Shown in pieces: positions 53,395 to 61,786 of a DNA stretch of 64,000 nucleotides. A program made the translations under genes and the position numbers. Source of the stretch: Spirosoma pollinicola (lineage in GTDB: Bacteria > Bacteroidota > Bacteroidia > Cytophagales > Spirosomataceae); NCBI RefSeq assembly GCF_002831565.1, contig NZ_CP025096.1:8490468-8554467 (forward strand), written 5' to 3'. The notes beneath the pieces were generated by a model. It saw nothing but the letters and a program-made list of their open reading frames with translations, had not been told where the DNA came from and did not search any database. How positions within the stretch are numbered: the stretch's first letter is position 1; every line of letters begins with the position of its first letter.

Positions 53395-53684
53395 TTAGGC
53401 AGAATTAAGCTTGATACTAACTTGGGTATTTTTTACAATAAGGTTTGTAAAGCTGATGGTATATATCGACCCATACTCCTTAAAAATATAAAGAATAGCT
53501 TTCTTTAAGGTTGACCAGCTTTTATAATGCGTTTTGTTAAGCCACTTATATTTGCAGAAGCGCCACAGAATTTCAATGGGATTCAGATGAGGACTGTAGG
53601 TAGGTAAATAAAAAATGGATAGACCTTGGCTTTCCCAAGTATCAAATTCGGTTTTAACCACTTTTGCATGATGAATAGGGCCAT
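53395..53684 (-). mobile_element. IS630-family transposase, C-terminal fragment
   Basis: From the join the frame reads GPIHHAKVVKTEFDTW, then LSIFYLPTYSPHLNPIEILW, with the catalytic Glu of the DDE triad in NPIE, and a short end. This is the tc1/mariner-like end of IS630 transposases. The sequence preceding GPIHH would be DN; only two bases of that Asn codon remain before the join. Confidence 0.85.
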
Positions 53685-53696
53685 CTAGCTAGCTAG
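53685..53696. other. Six-frame stop linker, probable contig join 4
   Basis: CTAGCTAGCTAG cutting an IS630 transposase on the left and an alpha/beta-hydrolase gene on the right. See join 1. Confidence 0.85.
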
Positions 53697-53835
53697 CGGG
53701 TAAGTCCAGCGCGATTACATCCCGCTGGGTGGCCAACTCATCCAGAATGAGATCCCAAGTCTTCAGGGAACTGCCAATGCCGTGAAGCAGCAAAAGTGGT
53801 TTACCGGACCCACGCCGGCTATAAGTCAGAGTCAT
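53697..53835 (-). CDS. Alpha/beta-hydrolase, N-terminal fragment cut by join
   Basis: ATG 53835 opens MTLTYSRRGSGKPLLLLHGI and GSSLKTWDLILDEL, then DVIALDLPA, where the join begins. This is the first 46 residues of an alpha/beta-hydrolase with the HG oxyanion motif. The rest, including the GxSxG nucleophile, should lie on another contig. An open frame extends upstream to 53904, but the hydrolase start fits best here. Confidence 0.75.
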
Positions 53836-53927
53836 ACGTAGTAGGCAGTCAGATAGTCTGTTTAGGTTAGTCAGTTTTTCGCTAGACAACCTAGCATGAA
53901 CCACGGATGGGGTCTTTAGTTTAGAAC

Positions 53928-54250
53928 TGGACTTGCTACCTTTTTTTAGGCAGCTGTTTCTTACTGTAGTGTCCAGTTTAAAGTAGCAGATTCACATGAG
54001 CGGGAAAGGCAATTGCTGGGACAATGCTGTGGCAGAAAGCTTTTTCAAAAGCCTAAAGTCGGAATTGGTATATCAACAGGATTTCCAAACTCGAGCTACG
54101 GCTAGACAGGCTGTCTTTGAATATATAGAGGTCTGGTATAATCGCCAGCGAAGGCATTCGGCGCTGGGTTATCTTTCCCCTTTTTACTACTATAGTGGGC
54201 AATTTTTAAATGTTGCTTAAAGATTTGTCCAGTGTTTTGTTGCAAGTCCA
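53928..54250 (+). mobile_element. 323-bp internally deleted IS3-family element with both ends
   Basis: The left end TGGACTTGCTACC plus TTTTTTTAGGCAG matches the IS3 left ends at 1154 and 36786. The right end TTGCAAGTCCA (54250) is complementary to it. Between them only the end of OrfB remains (SGKGNCWDNAVAESFFKSLK, YIEVWYNRQRRHSALGYLSP). OrfA and most of OrfB are gone. With both ends present it could be mobilised in trans by a full copy. No clear target duplication is seen. Confidence 0.75.
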
Positions 54251-54324
54251 GGGATAGGGATCGATTGAAACAAATGCATGACCGGGCCAACTTGCTGGTG
54301 ACGGATTAAGAACACACGAAGCTG

Positions 54325-54562
54325 GTGGGTATAGCTCCCTCCTTAACGGACTTTTGTTATTGTTGCTACTTGTCAGATCTTGTCGTCCGAGATGATTACA
54401 AAGAGCAAGGTATTGGAAGAGAATTAGTCAGACTAACCAAATATCATGCGGGTGAGGGGTGCAAATCTAATTCTGCCCTCTTCCCCGGAAGCCGTTGGTT
54501 TTTATACCAAAACAGGCATGGAGCCAATTACCACGGCCTTCATCATTCGTCGATCTAAATAA
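54325..54562 (+). pseudogene. GNAT acetyltransferase C-terminal relic, frameshifted
   Basis: One frame gives LSDLVVRDDYKEQGIGRELV, the acetyl-CoA-binding motif A of GNAT enzymes. After about 54470 the homology moves to another frame: ILPSSPEAVGFYTKTGMEPI and TTAFIIRRSK, ending at TAA 54560-54562. The N-terminal part is missing as well. The gene is dead unless the shift is a sequencing error. Confidence 0.75.
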
Positions 54563-55568
54563 GGTTACTACTTGTGCATCAAGAAAGACAAGCCAGGCCA
54601 CTAGAACATCGATCCCGACGGCGGCGTACGCGGTTAACTAAATTTGTACCTCTTTTACCTAATAAGTGGCCATTAAAAGAACCTTTTCGTAAACGCTTTT
54701 GAGCAGCAAAGGAACGTGACAAGCTGTATCACCTTGCTACAAATGACGTTCATTTGTCCAAGGGGTTTCCTGAACGATTTTTTCAAGCTGCCTAAGTGAT
54801 TGTAAAGTTTTGATTTCCAAGATAATACGTAGCTCATTAAATTCAATGGCTTGCCTTTTACTGAACGATTTAGTAGTGACTCAGCTGAGTTAATTAGTCA
54901 ACCTAAGCAATGAAAAGATAATACCTAACCTGTTAATTGTCGTATACTTCCGCATCAAAGCTATCCACAATTTGGTCTGGGATTAATAATTAGCAATACC
55001 GTTTATCTACAACCGAAGTCTGCAAAACTACTAGAGTCAGCTTTGAGGACTAGATAAATTGGGGAGTTGAGGTTTATTTTCGATAAAGGCTACTAGTTAA
55101 CTCTTTTCTATAGTAATCGCAAGCCCTGTCAACGTGCTTAGTGTCGTAAAGGACCGAATACCAAAATACCCTTATTGATACCAATTACCTCTTACTTTTG
55201 GTACGACCTACAACAATAATTAACCACTGGCCCCTACAGACCCTTTTATCGGCTGGTCCCGCATGATCCCGCTCCACTATTAGCGTACCGACGGTTGTGA
55301 ATAATCACCATAAGCGGGACGGTTCTGCCCATACCCTCATCCCTTCAGTTGTCGACTGAAGCAAGCTATTGTCAACTCCATTTTTATTTAATTAATAAGA
55401 AAAGGTGGACTTGCTACGGTTTACTGGGGTTTCAGTTTAACCCTTCGAATTACCCCTAAGCTCCCCTATCAGACTCAAGGTTTTTATTCATACCGTGCCG
55501 AATAGTGCTGAGCACATTTCACTTTTTCTAAAAAAAATTTCATTAAGTGAGTATGTAAGCATCCTCGT
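54563..55568. other. About 1 kb intergenic region before FecR
   Basis: No gene and no sigma-factor gene seen. Two CGTGAACG-type motif copies lie at 54682 and 54761. A stray IS3-like left end TGGACTTGCTAC is at 55406-55417. Confidence 0.55.
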
Positions 55569-56717
55569 TTGGATAATAGCATTGAAGAGTTTAATCATGA
55601 CAAGATTAGCATGCAACAAAGAGAAAAACTCTATGAGCAGTTTTTAGAAAATCCTCGATTTGTTCAATGGGCTATTGGCCAGGCTCCAGAAGATGACAGT
55701 TACTGGGAGAGTTTGGTTAAGAATTATCCCATTGATCAGGAAGTTTTGGAGCAGGCTCGCTTAACGATACTGGCGATTCAGGGCCGACCGGAAACTTCAT
55801 CAAAGCAAGATATCAAGGATCGGGTACAGCAAGTGCTGAATAAAGCTAAGCATCAGGAAGCATTAACAAGGCCCAAAATAATCCAGGTTCATTATCCGGT
55901 CTTCTACCGCTGGGTAGCCGCAGCGTCAATTGTGCTCTTGTTGGGTCTGTGCTGGTTTACCTATACGCAGTATACCAAGCAATATAGTACCTATCTGGTC
56001 GGGAAAACCAATCCACAAAGTGATCTGTCAGTCCAATCAGACCAGTTGATATCAATTGCCAATACTGACAGACCTGCCATGCATGTGTTACTACCAGACG
56101 GAAGTTCAGTGGTGCTGCGAAAAAACAGCCGGGTTCGTTACGCTCGAGTATTTGTGGGTGTCAAGCGTGAAGTGTATATGTCGGGAGAAGCTTTCTTTGA
56201 AGTGACTAAAGAGCCTAGAAAGCCCTTCTTCGTGTATGCCAACGGCCTGGTCACGAAAGTTCTAGGAACCAGTTTTACTGTAAAAGCTCATCAGAAAGCC
56301 GAGCAAGTAATTGTAACGGTCAGAACCGGAAAAGTTGCTGTTTTCGCGCAAGCAGATCCAAAAGCTAATGTACTACAAAATAACCTCGATCTGACAGGGA
56401 TGGTGCTGATGCCCAATCAACAAGCAACATACGAGCGAACAGATGCCCGCCTGACCCGGACGGCAGTAAGAACACCAAACGTTCATCCCTCCTTTGACTT
56501 TAAAGCAACACCCATTGCAACTGTATTTTCTTCACTAGAAAAAGCATATGGTGTATCTATCGACTTTGACCGGGAAGTCATGGCGAATTGCAGTCTGTCG
56601 GCTACCCTAGGCGATGAACCACTCCAGAAAAAACTACTATGGATCTGTACCATTCTAGAGGCTACCTACCAGGTAAACGGCCAACAAATCACCATTAACG
56701 GAAAACCCTGTCAATAA
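55569..56717 (+). CDS. FecR-family anti-sigma/signal-transfer protein
   Basis: The protein has a cytoplasmic N-terminal region (about 1-110), one membrane helix (WVAAASIVLLLGLCWFTYT), a FecR domain (MHVLLPDGSSVVLRKNSRVRY, REVYMSGEAFFEVTKEPRKP, TKVLGTSFTVKAH) and a DUF4974/STN-like end (IATVFSSLEKAYGVSIDF). It should receive a signal from the outer-membrane receptor encoded 37 bp downstream and control an ECF sigma factor. No sigma gene is adjacent. TTG 55569 gives a natural-looking N-terminus; ATG 55611 is the alternative. Confidence 0.88.
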   Translation: MDNSIEEFNHDKISMQQREKLYEQFLENPRFVQWAIGQAPEDDSYWESLVKNYPIDQEVLEQARLTILAIQGRPETSSKQDIKDRVQQVLNKAKHQEALTRPKIIQVHYPVFYRWVAAASIVLLLGLCWFTYTQYTKQYSTYLVGKTNPQSDLSVQSDQLISIANTDRPAMHVLLPDGSSVVLRKNSRVRYARVFVGVKREVYMSGEAFFEVTKEPRKPFFVYANGLVTKVLGTSFTVKAHQKAEQVIVTVRTGKVAVFAQADPKANVLQNNLDLTGMVLMPNQQATYERTDARLTRTAVRTPNVHPSFDFKATPIATVFSSLEKAYGVSIDFDREVMANCSLSATLGDEPLQKKLLWICTILEATYQVNGQQITINGKPCQ

Positions 56718-56754
56718 TCTGTATTACTCAATATATTCTTAACATACCCTCAAC

Positions 56755-59700
56755 ATGAAGAAATCAATACCCTTGAAAAACGTGCTATTCTATATAATGC
56801 GCCTTAGTCTTGTTCAGCTTGTCTTAATAGCCCTATTTACCAGCTTCGCATTGGCTCGTAATGGCTATGGACAAGATTTACTTAACCGCCGGATAACGCT
56901 TCAGGTGACTAATCAGAAAGTAGAAACCATTCTCGATAAACTAGCTAAAGCCTCAGGAATTCGCTTCATGTACAGTCCGGAGTTGATTCAGGCTGGACGA
57001 GCCACTTCGCTTAAAGTAAAAGATGTAAAACTAGCAATTGTGCTGAATGAGTTGCTGACACCTTTAAAGATTACGTATGAAGTGTCTGGTGATCAGGTAC
57101 TTTTAAAGCGCATGCCTTTATTCGGTCAGCAACAGGTGATCGAAACTACGCCTAGATTTCTTACGGAGAAGAATGCTGACGTCGTTGTTGCCGGACAGGT
57201 AATCGATAATACCGGGGGTACCGTTCCTGGAGCAACAATCGTACTTAAGGGGAGTGGTTCTATTGGTACAACGACCGATGCCAATGGTCAATTCAAGTTG
57301 AATCTGCCCGAAAGTGGTGCACATACGCTGGTCGTTTCGTCGATTGGCTATGTCACACAGGAAGTGCTGGTAAACAACCGTACGCGGCTGGAAATCGTAC
57401 TTGTAACCGATGTCAAGTCGTTGAATGAAGTTGTTGTAGTGGGGTACGGAACGCAACGCAAAGGCGATGTAACAGGAGCCTTAACATCAATCTCAGCCGA
57501 AAACTTTAAAGATCAGCCGGTTACCCGTTTGGATCAAGCGTTGCAGGGCCGGGCGGCCGGCGTTCAGGTTACTAGTTCAGCTGGTGCACCAGGGGGCGAT
57601 GTTCGTATCCGTATTCGAGGCTCCAACTCCATTAACGGAGATAACAGTCCGCTGTACGTGGTCGATGGCTTCGTTGGGGCAGATTTCAACAACATCAACG
57701 CGCAGGATATTGCCTCGATGGAAGTTCTAAAAGATGCGTCAGCCACGGCTATTTACGGGAGCCGGGGTGCTAATGGCGTGATTATCATTACCACCAAAGG
57801 GGGCAGTAAAAAAGGCATGCAGGTTAATTTTAACACCCGCATCTCGACATCTGAAGTACTCAAAAAAATTAATACGCTGAATGCAGCTGACTTTGCCCAG
57901 GTGGTTAATGAGCGGCAGGCGGCAACCGGTGGTAATCCGATCTATACACCGGCTCAAATCGCGGGCTATCAGCAAAACAGTGGCACTAACTGGCAGGATC
58001 AGATACTCCGCAAAGCCGTTGGTCAAGAGTATCAATTGGGTGTATCGGGCGGAAACGAAAAAACTACGTACCTAATTTCGACTAACTACCTGAATCAAAA
58101 TGGTATTATCAATAACTCTGATTACAAGCGTTACGCGATTCGCTCCAACATCGCTTCGCAGATTTCAGATAAGTTTTCGGTACGGTTGAACTTCACCGGA
58201 ACCCGGCGCGAGAATCATAACACCGGCGGTACCGCTGCCCGGTCGGGTGCACTTGCCCAAGCATTTGCATGGGCACCTACCACGCCAGTTCAGGATGCTG
58301 ATGGTAACTATACCTATCGCGACCCGGTTGGGTCGATTTTCGAAAACCCGGTTGCCCTAACTACCGATGCCGACAATCGCACCAATAGCACAACGGCTAA
58401 CCTGATTGGGGGCGTACGCTACGAGTTTGTTCCCGGCCTGGCCCTGGATGTGCAGTATGGGGTCAATTATAATAACCAGCAGGGTAAATATTATTCCGGC
58501 CCAGTGATTGCAAACCGTTTACCGCGCGCTAGCCGGACATCAGGTGAGCAGATCACGCTGCAAAATACCAATACGCTGACGTTTAAACGGGTATTCAATA
58601 CCATCCATCGGCTGGATATAACTGGCGTTTTTGAAACCCAGCAGCAAACCGGCGAATCGTTTTACGCCAATGCAGCTAATTTAACCTATCCGGCTCAGTC
58701 CTTTAACAACTTGGCACTGGCCGAGTCCAATCAGATTGGTTCGGGATACGGAAAATGGAGTTTGTTATCGTACTTAGGGCGGGTCAACTACGCCTTGAAA
58801 GACCGTTATTTGGTGTCAGCGACGGTTCGTCGGGATGGTTCGTCCAAGTTTCAGGGAAAGAACAGATATAGTGTTTTCCCATCCATGGCGCTGGGCTGGA
58901 AACTGTCGGAAGAGAAGTTTATGCAGTCACAGCACCTGTTCAGCAACCTGAAAATAAGGGGTAGCTGGGGTTTAACGGGTAATCAGGGCATAAATCCCTA
59001 TGGAACTCTGTCTACCTATATTACCAATGTGGATGATGCAGCCGTCGCGTTTCGATCGGGCTATTTCACCAATGGCGTGACCAATGGTATCATCCTCGGT
59101 AACCCGGGCAATCCGGATTTGAAATGGGAAACGACGGAGCAAATAAACGGGGGGGCAGATATGTCTTTTCTGAACGGGAAAGTAACCCTTTCAGTCGACT
59201 ACTTTGTAAAAAACACCCGTGATCTGTTGTTAAACCAACCCTTGCCGGACTATGTTGGTGGCAACAGCATTCTTCGCAACGTAGGTCGGGTGCAGAATAA
59301 GGGTTGGGAATTCTCGCTTGAAGCAACGCCGATCGACAAGAATAACTTCAGCTGGAATACTTCATTAAACGTTTCTCTACTCCAAAACAAGGTAGTGAGT
59401 TTAAGTTCGACAAGTGATACTATTTATGCGTCGAACGAGTTCGTCCTGATTCCGGGACAGTCTCTGACATCCTTCTGGGGATTACGCTACATGGGTACCT
59501 GGAAACCAAACGAGGCCGATAAGGCGACTAGTTATGGCGAAAAACCTGGTGATGCTCACTATCAGGATTTAAATGGCGACGGGGTGATTAACGTAGCAGA
59601 CTATCAAGTAATTGGCAACGGGCAGCCAAGAACATCGTTGGGCTGGAACAACACGTTTACCTATAAACGCCTGTCACTGAACATCTTCTTTCAAGGTTTA

Positions 59701-60126
59701 TTTGATTTTAGTAAACTTAATTACACGTATGCCAATGGGATAGTTGGTAGTACGGATGCACGGCAGCCAACATTTGCCGATATCAAGAACCGGTATATAC
59801 CCGGCGTTAACGAAACGTCGGATATTCCGGCGTTCAGCAACGTAAAGGAAAATTTTTACGTGCAGTCAACCCGTTTTTTGGAGAAAGGTGATTTTGTACG
59901 CTTGAAAAATATCAGTCTGTCGTACAATCTGCCCAAATCGACGCTGAAAAACATTGGTACCGTAAGCGTTTTCGTGAGCGCAACCAACCTGCTGACCTTC
60001 ACTCAATACAAAGGCATCGACCCGGAATCAACCTCCAATGGCTCCGGTGATATCGGGCAAAATATCGATTATGGATCGTATCCCAATTCAAAGACGATTA
60101 CCGGTGGTTTGAGCCTTACTTTTTAA
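56755..60126 (+). CDS. SusC/RagA TonB-linked outer-membrane transporter
   Basis: Imports oligosaccharides across the outer membrane using TonB energy, with SusD as lid. Order: signal peptide (to about residue 40), STN domain (RITLQVTNQKVETILDKLAK) that signals to FecR, carboxypeptidase-like domain (VAGQVIDNTGGTVPGATIVL), plug (NEVVVVGYGTQRKGDVTGAL, LYVVDGF, AIYGSRGANGVIIITTKGG), and beta-barrel ending GGLSLTF with a terminal Phe. Length 1123 is typical of the STN-bearing class. The substrate is not shown by this protein, but the GH2 enzyme downstream points to a beta-galactoside-type glycan. Confidence 0.95.
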   Translation: MKKSIPLKNVLFYIMRLSLVQLVLIALFTSFALARNGYGQDLLNRRITLQVTNQKVETILDKLAKASGIRFMYSPELIQAGRATSLKVKDVKLAIVLNELLTPLKITYEVSGDQVLLKRMPLFGQQQVIETTPRFLTEKNADVVVAGQVIDNTGGTVPGATIVLKGSGSIGTTTDANGQFKLNLPESGAHTLVVSSIGYVTQEVLVNNRTRLEIVLVTDVKSLNEVVVVGYGTQRKGDVTGALTSISAENFKDQPVTRLDQALQGRAAGVQVTSSAGAPGGDVRIRIRGSNSINGDNSPLYVVDGFVGADFNNINAQDIASMEVLKDASATAIYGSRGANGVIIITTKGGSKKGMQVNFNTRISTSEVLKKINTLNAADFAQVVNERQAATGGNPIYTPAQIAGYQQNSGTNWQDQILRKAVGQEYQLGVSGGNEKTTYLISTNYLNQNGIINNSDYKRYAIRSNIASQISDKFSVRLNFTGTRRENHNTGGTAARSGALAQAFAWAPTTPVQDADGNYTYRDPVGSIFENPVALTTDADNRTNSTTANLIGGVRYEFVPGLALDVQYGVNYNNQQGKYYSGPVIANRLPRASRTSGEQITLQNTNTLTFKRVFNTIHRLDITGVFETQQQTGESFYANAANLTYPAQSFNNLALAESNQIGSGYGKWSLLSYLGRVNYALKDRYLVSATVRRDGSSKFQGKNRYSVFPSMALGWKLSEEKFMQSQHLFSNLKIRGSWGLTGNQGINPYGTLSTYITNVDDAAVAFRSGYFTNGVTNGIILGNPGNPDLKWETTEQINGGADMSFLNGKVTLSVDYFVKNTRDLLLNQPLPDYVGGNSILRNVGRVQNKGWEFSLEATPIDKNNFSWNTSLNVSLLQNKVVSLSSTSDTIYASNEFVLIPGQSLTSFWGLRYMGTWKPNEADKATSYGEKPGDAHYQDLNGDGVINVADYQVIGNGQPRTSLGWNNTFTYKRLSLNIFFQGLFDFSKLNYTYANGIVGSTDARQPTFADIKNRYIPGVNETSDIPAFSNVKENFYVQSTRFLEKGDFVRLKNISLSYNLPKSTLKNIGTVSVFVSATNLLTFTQYKGIDPESTSNGSGDIGQNIDYGSYPNSKTITGGLSLTF

Positions 60127-60147
60127 CATCCTATACTCAGTAATGTC

Positions 60148-61605
60148 ATGAAAAAATTAATCATACTCTTTCTTTTTCTACCCCTGGCTGGCTGCAACGA
60201 TTATCTTAACGAAGTACCCGAAGGACAGGTTGTCGGGACTAACGCCATTCAGGATGTTGCTGGGCTGGAAGCGGCTTTAACCGGTACGTATAAAGGTATG
60301 CTGCGCACTTGGGCGCGTGGTTTTCTAACCTCCGCCCTAGAAGCCTATGTAATGGGGGGCGATGACGTTACCTCCCTCAGTGGTGGAAACAAAGCCGAAT
60401 TCAGACAAACCGATCAATTTGATGTAGTGTCATCGAACTCAAGGCTTTCTCAGATCTGGAGCGGTTGCTATAAGACCATTCAAGGTGCTAACAACATTAT
60501 CAACAATTATAAGACCGTGGCCGGGGACCAAAATACCATTAATGCTATTGTAGGTGAAGCCTACTTTCTACGAGCATTGGGATACTATTGGCTGGTTCGT
60601 GGCTACGGTAACGTTCCGCTAATTACGAGCGCCGACTTTACGAATGATTTGCTGTCAATTCAAAAAAGCGCACCTGCTGATATCTACAAACTAATTGAAA
60701 GCGATCTATTACAGGCTGAAACGCTCGTGCCAACGACCAAACGCGATGCGGGACGGCCCAACAAAGGTTCGGTTAAAGCTCTGTTGGCAGATGTATACTT
60801 GACCGAAGGCGGTTGGCCAATAAAAGATGCGTCCAAGTATGCGCTGGCTGCTGCTAAAGCAAAAGAGGTAATTGACAACAAAGCTAGTTATGGCTTTGAT
60901 CTGGTTCCCGATCTGGCAACGCTCTGGTCGGGAACGCCTGCTTCGGTTGGCACATCGGAAGAAGTATTTTCGTTCCAGACGTCGGTCAACTACGGGGGTT
61001 CAGCCAATGCATTCTATGGCAGTTCGGCCACACCGGGCGACGAAAATGGATGGGATGACTTTTTTGCGGAAGTAGGATTCTTTAATCGATTTCCAGCTGG
61101 CAAACGCAAAGACATTACATTTTACACCGAATTTACAAAGCCGGATGGTACCAAAATTTCGTGGCAGGATAGTCAGTCAAAGCACCCCTACTACCGCAAA
61201 TTTAGACTGGCCGACAACACGAATTATCAGTCATCGATGCCAGTACACATGATTCGTTACGCCCACGTCCTGCTGGTTTATGCTGAAGCACAGGCCCGGT
61301 CGGGTGGTGGTGTCAGCGCGGATGCTTACACCTCGCTGAATGCCGTACGGAAGCGGGCTGGGCTAGCCGATGTAACAAATTTATCGGTTTCCAACTTCAC
61401 CAATGTGGTGGTTGACGAACGAGCCTGGGAGTTTGCCGGTGAGTGGACCCGATGGTTTGATTTACAACGGCTTGAACTGGTTGAAACCGCCAATACACCC
61501 GCTAACAAAGCGGCTGATGATTTGAAACCTATTGGGCCGATTACAAAATCGAGCTACTGGTATCCGGTACCCATTGGCGATGCAAACATCAATACCAATT
61601 TGTGA
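60148..61605 (+). CDS. SusD/RagB outer-membrane glycan-binding lipoprotein
   Basis: Starts 21 bp after SusC. Lipoprotein signal (KLIILFLFLPLAGC) with mature Cys near residue 16, then the SusD fold: EGQVVGTNAIQDVAGLEAAL, the TPR-like helices (NIINNYKTVAGDQNTINAIV, GEAYFLRALGYYWLVRGYG) and C-terminal LVYAEAQARSGG and ERAWEFAGEWTRWFDLQRLE. It caps SusC and captures the substrate at the cell surface. Length 485 is standard. Confidence 0.95.
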   Translation: MKKLIILFLFLPLAGCNDYLNEVPEGQVVGTNAIQDVAGLEAALTGTYKGMLRTWARGFLTSALEAYVMGGDDVTSLSGGNKAEFRQTDQFDVVSSNSRLSQIWSGCYKTIQGANNIINNYKTVAGDQNTINAIVGEAYFLRALGYYWLVRGYGNVPLITSADFTNDLLSIQKSAPADIYKLIESDLLQAETLVPTTKRDAGRPNKGSVKALLADVYLTEGGWPIKDASKYALAAAKAKEVIDNKASYGFDLVPDLATLWSGTPASVGTSEEVFSFQTSVNYGGSANAFYGSSATPGDENGWDDFFAEVGFFNRFPAGKRKDITFYTEFTKPDGTKISWQDSQSKHPYYRKFRLADNTNYQSSMPVHMIRYAHVLLVYAEAQARSGGGVSADAYTSLNAVRKRAGLADVTNLSVSNFTNVVVDERAWEFAGEWTRWFDLQRLELVETANTPANKAADDLKPIGPITKSSYWYPVPIGDANINTNL

Positions 61606-61687
61606 GCGTAGCTTATACAAACTCTTGTATAGCATCAAAAAGGACTAGTGTCTTCATAAATAGTCTTTTTTGTGAAGTGATTTATCT

Positions 61688-61717
61688 AAACCGGCGGGCT
61701 TATTAGCCCGCCGGTTT
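61688..61717 (+). terminator. 13-bp stem-loop after SusD
   Basis: AAACCGGCGGGCT pairs with its complement across TATT. It lies 82 bp after SusD and 70 bp before the beta-galactosidase, so it could attenuate expression of the enzyme relative to SusCD or protect the SusCD message. An imperfect AAAAGGACT...AGTCTTTTTT hairpin lies just before it at about 61637. Confidence 0.65.
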
Positions 61718-61786
61718 CCTATTAAAGCAAAATAAGGCAATGCCAACAGGGATGCCCAAAACAAATGGATATTCGTAAACGAGTTC

